From Taudactylus pleione (taxonomy: Eukaryota > Chordata > Amphibia > Anura > Myobatrachidae): a DNA stretch of 64,000 nucleotides. The stretch spans positions 17,934,501 to 17,998,500 of the forward strand of contig JAUIMM010000115.1 of assembly GCA_031769625.1 (NCBI GenBank), read 5' to 3'. A program made the position numbers and the translations under genes. The notes beneath the pieces were generated by a model. It saw nothing but the letters and a program-made list of their open reading frames with translations. It was not told the origin of the DNA and searched no databases. Shown piece after piece: positions 56,547-64,000 of this stretch; position 1 is the first letter of the stretch, and each line of letters starts with the position of its first letter.

Positions 56547-57045
56547 GGGCCTGTTTCAGCATGGATCACAACAGCATACGCAGACTGATCGATGGTGCGT
56601 ACTGCGCATGCAGCACAGTGCGCGAGTTGGCATTGTGTTCGCTTTGCGATCACTCAAGCAGAATAAAAGCCATCGCAGAGTGACAGACTGATCGTTAGGG
56701 GGCGGGGTCGGGGCAGTGGTTGGAGAAACACAGTCGTGTCTGTGCGTTTGAATGCCATTGCATGGGCAGCATATGCAGCTTGAGTACTCAATGAGTGCAA
56801 CAAGACTTACAGTTTCTGCGGCAGGTCAGACCTGCTGTAAATGTGCGTGAGGGCAAAATGTTACTCGATGTTCCCAATGTATACACAGGACTGCATGATA
56901 TTACGGATGTGAAATAGCAGTAGTGGGTGTCTTTATGCTGGCTGTGCGATGGCATTGCGATTGCATTAATTAGCATATTTTCGCGGAAGACCTCTGTGAG
57001 TAATCGCAGCTCTGATCGTAATAGCGATCCGTAGTGATCAGGCCC
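56547..57045. mobile_element. Harbinger-like element, TSD AAA
   Basis: GGGCCTGTTTCAGCATGGATC and CGTAGTGATCAGGCCC with AAA on both flanks (56544-56546 and 57046-57048). Interior palindromes include GCGATGGCATTGCGAT. No transposase recognised. Confidence 0.7.
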
Positions 57046-58079
57046 AAAGTCTCTAATTGAATGCTTAGCAAAACTTAGGGGGAGGTTCATTAAGTACAAT
57101 GAGCAGTTACATACATACATAGCAGTTTACTACGGTAGAAAAAAAATTAATAATGGTGTAAGCGATCACTTAATATATTACGCATTGGAGGGAGGTGTTC
57201 CTTTCAGAGTTCCTGTCCCCGCATATGTATTTTAATACATATAGTGGTACATAATTTATTTTTGACGCGAACACCGGTGAAAAGCAAATATAATTAGTGG
57301 GTCTAAAACCAGATAATTGATAAATATACCCCAGAGTTCCCCATTTATCAAGAGTCACATAGTCAATGCGATCTGGGCGCTAGATTAGCACCCATGATCG
57401 TACTGCAGTATACGTTTATACAGGGTCGGCTTCAGGTTTTTTCCGGGCCGTGCGGTCACACAGGGGCGCCGGGGTCCGGCAGTAGAAAGGAAAGTCCCGG
57501 CCACCACCCCGTTGGTTGCTGTGAATAATGTAAGTACAGGGGGAGGGCGCAGTGAGGGAAGGGGGTACACAGGACGGTGCAGGGTGCCGAGACACCTAGC
57601 GCCGGACCTGACAGCAGCACAACACCATCTTCAGATGGCGAAAGTTGTGAGGGCCAAACTGAGAGATATAAATGTGAAGAGTGAGGATGAAATGGATATG
57701 TGGTTGCGTAATATCATATAGCCATAGTACAAATTAGGTGGGCACTTAATGACACGTTATTCTATAGTAAAATCATGTGAACTCAATGATACATTGTGAC
57801 ATTTCAGCAGGAATATGATTTAAGCTATGATTTCTCATAAGCCCAGCTCTGGTGTTTGTATGGACGAAGTTTCACTTTCAGTTATGAAAATTAAACTTGT
57901 ATCAATTACACAAGTGAAGGGACAAGGTGACAACTGTATAAGCGAATGGACCATAACATGATTTGGGCAAAGGCACTAGCTCTGTGGGTTTAGGTTATAG
58001 TGTACTTTATGGCAGGATAGTATGCATGTAACCGACAGTTTACAGACAAGGCAGCTTTTATAGGTCACAGGTATGTCAG

Positions 58080-58500
58080 GCGTATACTCCCATAAAGTAC
58101 CATCTGGCCATATATTCCCATGCTGTACCATCAGACCATATACTCCCATACTGTACCATCAGGCCATATATTCCCATACTGTACCATCAGGCCATATACC
58201 CCTATACTGTACCATCAGACCATATACTCCCATACTGTACCATCAGGCCATATACCCCCATACTGTACCATCAGGCCATATACCCCTATACTGTACCATC
58301 AGGCCATATATCCCCATATTGTACCATCAGATCATATACCACTATACTGTACCATCAGGCCATATACTGTACCATCAGGCCATATACTCCTATACTGTAC
58401 CATCAGGCCATATACCCCCATACTGTACCATCAGGCCATATATCCCCAAACTGTACCATCAGGCCATAAATCCCCATACTGTGCCATCAGACGTATACTA
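58080..58500. repeat. 28-bp minisatellite
   Basis: About fourteen copies of ACCATCAGGCCATATACCCC followed by TATACTGT (period 28 bp). Frames rotate through it because 28 is not a multiple of three; the open frames at 58073-58656 are artefacts. Confidence 0.92.
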
Positions 58501-58554
58501 CTACCGTACTGTACGATCACGTATACAACCGTACTGTACCTTTATGTGAGGAAG

Positions 58555-58660
58555 CTTCTGCAGCCGGAAGTTTCTGTCTATAGCTCCTTCTTGCTGCCAC
58601 AAAGTGATATTGTACTAGCATACACCGAGCTCCGGGACTGGCTCAGTAGCAGGTAGGAAG
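58555..58660 (+). promoter_or_regulatory. Possible promoter or first-exon segment (weak)
   Basis: GCAGCCGGAAGTTTCTG contains an ETS-type CCGGAAGT site, followed 90 bases on by a donor-like CAG|GTAGGAAG at about 58650. An unrepeated, moderately GC-rich segment with an ETS site could be an untranslated first exon of a plus-strand neighbour, or a regulatory site upstream of RIPK1. This is speculative; no CpG island or TATA box is evident. Confidence 0.2.
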
Positions 58661-59177
58661 CAGCAGCAGCAGCAGTGATGTTGTGTCAGTGAATGTAATG
58701 TAATCGTGCTGCTTATTATCAGGAAGTCTTCGCTTTCAGCACTAACTTATTCCAGCTTCCTGTTAAAATGATACCGCCCCCTCACTACTATATCGCCGCC
58801 CTTTTCTGGTGCTTCTATAGTGTATGTCAGGGAGATTCCCCGCTTTGCTCACATAATGTGTAGTGTATTTAATTTATTTAATTATTATTCTAATGCTTTC
58901 TTTGAAATGTTATGTGGTGAGCATATCGACATTCATTATGTTAGTACAATGTCAACAGTCGATGTTGAAATGTCGACAGCTAACATGTCGACATCTGCAA
59001 CGGGATACACGGGGACCAGGTAACCTGCATAATACAAAAGACGTACAGCAGGACGGCACGGTTGGGTATGCGCTGCAGCTGTTTCCAGTGAAGGACCACA
59101 CGGAGGACGCCAAGACTACGGTCACCAACCCCCGATCCCTTCATATATATTGGGACAGTCTATAGACACGGCACGTA

Positions 59178-60056
59178 CAGGGCCATCTCTCCCATTGGGC
59201 TTGTTGGGCAGTTGCCCAAGGGCCCGAAGCTTGTAGGGGCCCGCCAACTTGCCCCCCTGCAGCCGCAGCCAGCTGGTAAATTTGTGATATTTTTATAAGC
59301 CAGCCGTCGGTGCACTGTATTCTGATCTAACCTCTCCTCCCACCCCCCCGTGACGAGTACTCACCTCAGTCCCAGTTTCACTTCATCCGCCGGCTTCAGA
59401 CCAGTCAGACAGAGGGCCTGATTCAGACCCGCTCGCGAGCGCTGTGCGGGTCGATGGTGGCCCAGTGCTCCGTCGTGCGCATGCGCGAGACCCGGATATC
59501 TACGGGCAAACCGTCGCTCCGGGTCTCGTACCAAAGGGGGCGTGCTATCGATGGTGAGTGACAGAACGCCCCCTTTGGTGGGCGGGGCGGGGGCGTGGCT
59601 GCCCATACAGACATTCCCATGGGAACTCCTACCGTCTGGGGCCGGCCCCACTGACATCACAAGTGATGTCAGTGGGAGTGCTTTCCGCTCTGTTAGAGCC
59701 GAAAGCACTCTTGGGCTTGCGGCAACGAGTCCCTACCACAAGGATCTCGTCGCAAGCCCGATGGTCTTGACCATTGCAACCATCATCATGGCCGCTCGCT
59801 ATAGCTGTGGGTGGTCACCCACAGCTATGCAAGCGGCCAGGAGGCCGTTCTGAAAAACCAGAGGGCCGGCCCTGATTCAGAGCGAGCGCTCTGTCAGAGC
59901 GTCCCACTCAGAATCAGGCCCAGAGTCTCTCTGCATGTGTGCTAGGTCTGATGGGCATGCAGGATGGTTTAATTAAAAAATTTTCCTGTGAATGGGTGGT
60001 AGGGGCCCCAGTGCATTGCTTTGCCCAAGGCCCACACTGCTGTTAAGACAACCCTG
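59178..60056. mobile_element. hAT element with nested multi-hairpin element, 879 bp
   Basis: Termini CAGGGCCATCTCTCCCATTG and AAGACAACCCTG lie between GGCACGTA (59170-59177) and GGCACTTA (60057-60064), an 8-bp duplication with one mismatch. GTTGCCCAAGGGCCCGAAGC at the left is answered by TTGCCCAAGGCCCACAC at the right. The interior is taken up by the insertion at 59414-59921. Confidence 0.8.
59414..59921. mobile_element. Multi-hairpin Harbinger-like element, 508 bp, TSD AGA
   Basis: GGGCCTGATTCAGACCCGCT and CAGAATCAGGCCC with AGA on both sides (59411-59413 and 59922-59924). The chain of hairpins is in the order opposite to 18558-19106 and includes AAAGGGGGCGTGCTAT.., TTCCCATGGGAA, a CACTGACATCAC(A)AGTGATGTCAGTG palindrome, GAGTGCTTTCCGCTCT (59676-59710) and CTTGCGGCAACGAG. 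Confidence 0.83.
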
Positions 60057-60064
60057 GGCACTTA

Positions 60065-62180
60065 TACCCACCGGCTGCCACATCCTACAAGAGCACAAGT
60101 TTGTTAATACACCAGTGTGTGCGAGTGCGACATATGCAGATCTCTTTACTAAACCCGTTTAGCACAGTATCAGCAGGGAGTAATTCGCTTTCTCAGTGTA
60201 TCCCCGTTGAGTGCACCTGAACTACACCTTGAAAGTTAAGTGGAACATTTCCAACGTAGAAGCATTACTTTTGATGTCTGTTTCTTTCTGTGGTTGTTTG
60301 TACGAGTTTCCATATGATATTTTAAATAAAGGTGATATTTATCCATTACAAAGATGTATGAGACAATTTTTATTAAATTAGCTATATACGGATGCGCTTA
60401 GAAGTTTATTCCATATGTCACTATTTTCTCTGAGGTATTCTGGGATGCACCTTACTTTCTAGAACAGCAACGTATTTATGTTTAGCATAACCTACTAGTG
60501 CAACCTCCATCACATTATTTCCTAATCTCCCTGATTGTACCTTATCCCCATTATGAAGATGTTATATAAAAGAACAAATTGAGATATGTACATTCAAATG
60601 GGATAATTAGTATAATTTCCCTGCATTGGTTATAAGTCACAATGGGCAGGGTGCATGACGTATCGCACTCGCGATGCAATGCATTCCGCCGGTCATCGCG
60701 CGCATGCTGGTGTTGGTAACGCCAGTATGCAAGACGATCACCACAAAGGACCGCTCTGTCGATAAGAGCGGCCCTTTGCGCTGGAGGGACTTCCGGGTCT
60801 ATGACCCAGAAGCCCCTAAGGCGTCCTTCTGTGCATGCCGCGGTGGGTGCTGGAAGGGATACGATTGGATCCCTCTCTCAGCTCACTCCATATAGAAGCC
60901 CATAGGCTTCTATGGGTAACCCACACCGCAACCTATGCACTCCAGGACTTGGTGCATATGAGAAATGTGGTCAAACCCGATTTTCGGGGTTTGACCGCAT
61001 TGATGCATCCCGCCCAATGATTCCTATGGCTACATGCATTTTTAAAAAGATATCAGTGCGTTTTTATCAACACATTGATATTACTAACTGCTTTGGGGAT
61101 CATTTACATATGGATGTAAATCAATTTTATGACACGCCTCTCAGACGTAGCAGTACACGCCCACTTTATCGCGTGCTCATAGGTGGTGCTTTCACAATCT
61201 CCCTGAAATGCTTTTTCAAAAGTAGGCATGAATGACTTACCTCTGGAACAGCTGCATCCGTGGTCAGCATTGTTAGCACCTTCACAGCCGTGGTCAACAT
61301 TGTTAGCACCTTCAGTGCCGACATAGTCAATGTTAACATTATGACAATGTCGACATTCTCATGTTGACATGATGAATGTCCACATTCTAGATCTGAGCGA
61401 ATGAAATATATGTACAACTCTGTATATGCCTAGCTCCAGTTCTCATAACTTACCATCAAAATTTCCTATCTAGGGTCAGTCCTATCCTTTATAGCAAACC
61501 TATCTCCTGTTTTTTTTTCTTTTTTTACTTCCAGTCTTGTCCTATTTAATAGTCTGATGTGAGCCTTTTGTTCACCTGACCTATTTCATTTACTTAAATT
61601 TTTTTCTTTGTTTCCAGTTTGTTCATAACTGTGACTTTCCATTCAAAACTTTTGTTTTGGGGTATAAACAATGTATTAATGGACAGTTGTACCTTATCCG
61701 TGAGGTGAGTGCAGTGTGACCAGAGTAGTGGGCAATAAATAACTTTGAGGACTGCAGTCAATGTTTACGGTATTGATTTATATTATCTTTGGTGTTTAGT
61801 ATAATATATGATTTTTAACTTTATTATATTACATTCATCATGTAACACAGGCCAATACAAAATGGTCTTGAATGAAATACTTGAATGAAATACACATTTT
61901 TAAAATCGTTTAACAGCACTTTATTTAAGTTGAACAAAAAAATCCATAGTTGCAATGCTAATGTGTATCATGGAAGGTTTTATTTATTTTTGGTAATTGG
62001 TGTCAACTCAAAATCTGGCCTGTTGGGGGGTACATTAAGACCAGACATGAGAGAGCCAACTATAAGGGAATGGTCACAGTCACAACCGTAATCCAGACAA
62101 CATTAATGTAGAAAAGTGCCCACTTAATGGTCTATGCACCTTAAACTTGGAATCTATGTTAGTGTCCCAGGCCTAGGCTG
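60065..62180. other. Sequence without a recognised gene
   Basis: AT-rich intergenic or 5'-intron sequence. 61230-61400 has ATGTTGACATGATGAATGTC and GTCGACATTC phrases that recur at 58915-59010 (ATATCGACATTC, GTCGACA), so both are pieces of one unclassified repeat. GC-rich 60655-61010 looks repeat-derived but ends are unclear. Confidence 0.4.
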
Positions 62181-62182
62181 TA

Positions 62183-62872
62183 AGGGGGTGCGGTTAAGAT
62201 CCCGACAGCCGGGATGCCCTCTGCCGGGACCCCGGCACTGGACTCCCGATCGCCAAGAGAACACCAGCGACTGAATCCTGACAGGACTGGGGATGCCGAC
62301 GCCGGGATCCCGGCAGCCGGCATCCTGATCGCAAGGAGACTGGGGAAAGGTAAATATCAGCCGCGGGGGATGGGGGGGGTTAGCTGTAGGAACCCCAGAG
62401 GGACTTAGGGTTAGGTTGCGGGAGAGGGGAGGAAGTTAGGGTTAGGCTCTAGACAGGGGGGTTAGGTTCAGGCACCATCGGGGGGAGGTTAGAGTTAGGC
62501 ACTAAGGGGGGGAGGTTAGAGATGCACATGTAATTGCACCTGCGATCTCTCACGGATTGCAATTGCGAAAATTTTGTAATAACTCGTTCGCCGTCCAGTA
62601 CTTAGAGACGTCCACTGAAAGCATCTCACATCCGCTGCTCATACACAATACCAGAGACATCGAATGCAGAACAGGCAGCCATCAGCCTTCTGAGTAAGTC
62701 ACAGCTGTCGCAGACACAGCGGGTCTCCAGATACACAGAGGGCTCTCCTGCTGCAAGCAAGGACACAGTGGCTAATTTATGGACGCCCAGAATCAGTGTT
62801 TAAACAGTCAGACATGCCTGCATTTTTTCTGTATAAATATCCGCATTGCATCTATCTCTGAATCAGACCCTC
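62183..62872. repeat. CGGGAT-terminus repeat joined to a truncated Harbinger-like element
   Basis: 62183-62520 has GATCCCGACAGCCGGGATGC ends and GGTTAGGGTTAGGCTC interior (family of 12455-12815). 62520-62872 matches 17830-18354 (CACATCCGCTGCTCA, CTCTCCTGCTGC) and ends CTCTGAATCAGACC. Confidence 0.6.
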
Positions 62873-63064
62873 CATCCTTTGCTTCTGAAAACAGTGTTTA
62901 TTAATACCTGCAGCCTGCGATAGCCAGTACTGGGGCTTTCATGCAATAGTTTCCCTATATTTACCTTTAGGCCCTTCTAAACTAAATAAATAAACACTGC
63001 ATTATGGACTTGGCAAAATGTTGTGTTTTGCTGCTGTTTTGCATTGTCTTGTTTTATAGAAAGA

Positions 63065-64000
63065 TATGGGGATGTAGTTTATGGACCGGCGTACTACATG
63101 CCACCGGTCTATATCCCGACAGCAGAAGCCCGACAAGGGACTTAAGATAGGCATCGAAATACCGTCTTAATCCTGATGCCGGATTGCCGAAGGACCACCA
63201 TCCTTAGCACTTAGCCGCGGGTGGGGGGGGGCCTCATCCCCTCTCAGTCTCTATAGCCTCATCCGCATCTCTTTCTCTCCAACTTCAGCCTCATTCCCCT
63301 TGCTGTATCTACATCCTCATACCCCTCTCTTTCTCTCTATCTCCAGCTTCATGACCCTCATCCCCCTCTCTATCTCTGCAACCTCTCCCCCTCTCTGTTT
63401 CTCTGGCTCCAGCACCACTCTGTGTCTCTGCAGCTCCTGCACCCCCTTGTATTTCCTCGGCTTCAGCCACTGTCCACACGTAACTAGATTCTGCCGCACC
63501 TCTTTGTGGCTCCTCTGCCATCCAGGAGAGCAATGTCATGACATCACGGGCGCTGTACCGCAAATGCAAAAACAACCAACATTTATTGTGCTGACTGACC
63601 ACCAGGCTCCTTTTTCATGCACTGCACTGCACAGGAAGGCCAATGGCAGGGGACAGGACCTAGACCGTACTCTGTGGTCTCCTGAGTGACCACGGCTCCT
63701 AGAATTTTAGAGGCTCAATACGGGTTGGATACAGGATTCCGGCGCTCGGGATCCCAGCGGTCAAAATCCAGACAGGGTTAGGATACCGACACCTGTCAGT
63801 CGGTATCCTAACCCTCCCCTCCCGGTGCCTAAACCTAACCTCTCCCCTAGTGCCTAAACCTAACCTCCCCGTCCCAGCACCATAAACCTAATCCTCCTCC
63901 CTTAGTGCCTAACCCCTAGCCCTAATTCTCCCCCTAACCCCGCTACTTACCTTTGGGATGCCCAGGACGGGATTCTGAAACTTGTTGGTATTCTAGGCGC
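63065..64000. repeat. CGGGAT-terminus repeats at the right edge
   Basis: 63065-63215 (GGGATGTAGTTTATGGACCGG...) and 63718-64000 (GGGTTGGATACAGGATTCCG ... CCTAAACCTAACCTCCCC) are two more partial copies of the TTAGGTTTAGGCAC family, the second cut by the window end. The pyrimidine-rich stretch 63230-63480 (CTCTCTTTCTCTCT-like) between them is low-complexity; frames there have no recognised domain. Confidence 0.55.

Noticed and set aside
57421..57609. Possible hAT element (CAGGGTCGGCTTCAGG ... CGCCGGACCTG)
   Set aside because: The ends look right but the 8-bp flanks do not match, so boundaries are not supported.
63300..63689. 129-codon plus frame near the right edge
   Set aside because: Pyrimidine-rich low-complexity sequence between two repeats; no recognisable domain and an equally open antisense frame.
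1..64000. Prokaryotic-type systems (CRISPR, defence islands, operons)
   Set aside because: Spliced exons, LINE, LTR, hAT and Tc1 elements and microsatellites show vertebrate nuclear DNA; tandem arrays here lack the spacer structure of CRISPR.

Overview
The window looks like vertebrate nuclear DNA, most likely from a large-genome anuran amphibian. It has one recognisable host gene, split into short exons with consensus splice sites and kilobase-scale introns. Almost everything else is transposon-derived: an L1-type LINE, Ty3-type LTR elements, hAT, Tc1/mariner and PIF/Harbinger-like elements, and minisatellites. There are no operons, CRISPR arrays, rRNA genes or tRNA genes that I can support. 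The species cannot be fixed from the sequence alone.

Host gene: the minus strand carries the first five coding exons of RIPK1 (receptor-interacting serine/threonine kinase 1), read from right to left: 49022-48844 (start codon, glycine-rich loop, beta-3 lysine), 16025-15872, 12070-11933 (HKDLKPEN catalytic loop), 6022-5785 (DLG and activation segment) and 2627-2478 (end of the kinase domain). Reading phases agree across all four junctions (2, 0, 0, 1), and the last exon ends in phase 1 at a good donor. The intermediate region, RHIM and death domain must lie beyond the left edge. The first coding intron is about 32.8 kb and holds most of the repeats described here. Everything right of 49.05 kb is 5' of the coding start (5' intron or intergenic).

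Layout, left to right. 0-16 kb: RIPK1 exons separated by a solo LTR (1159-2080), a TA-flanked element with a nested multi-hairpin element and a G-rich minisatellite (2979-4591), Harbinger-like elements, a hAT MITE (11129-11429), a decayed LTR-retrotransposon pol (14.25-15.05 kb) and a cluster of fold-back elements next to exon 3. 16-19 kb: a run of Harbinger-like elements, one of them (18558-19106) a chain of about twelve hairpins. 19.55-26.57 kb: a minus-strand Ty3-type LTR retrotransposon with integrase upstream of reverse transcriptase (Gmr1-like order), itself carrying a 1.3-kb solo LTR. 26.7-32.8 kb: Harbinger, hAT and Tc1 pieces. 33.0-39.0 kb: an essentially full-length but inactivated L1-like LINE with a 23-bp target-site duplication. 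41.9-43.7 kb: a 36-bp minisatellite open on both strands. 45.5-45.9 kb: a 33-bp minisatellite beside a cryptochrome exon-1 relic. 46.9-48.75 kb: a hAT MITE and an interrupted Tc1 transposase. 52.64-56.33 kb: a 3.7-kb DNA transposon with very long TIRs, a TTTA duplication and a decayed, unassigned transposase-like gene, with two hAT elements inserted into it. 58.1-58.5 kb: a 28-bp minisatellite. 59.18-60.06 kb: a hAT element containing another multi-hairpin element.

The most interesting signals are: (1) the 'string-of-hairpins' elements, whose separate stems differ between copies while both arms change together; (2) the unassigned TTTA-duplicating transposon; (3) the Gmr1-like pol order; and (4) loss of the Ser161-equivalent in RIPK1 while the Ser166-equivalent is kept. 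Family names come from remembered family features and were not checked against any database.
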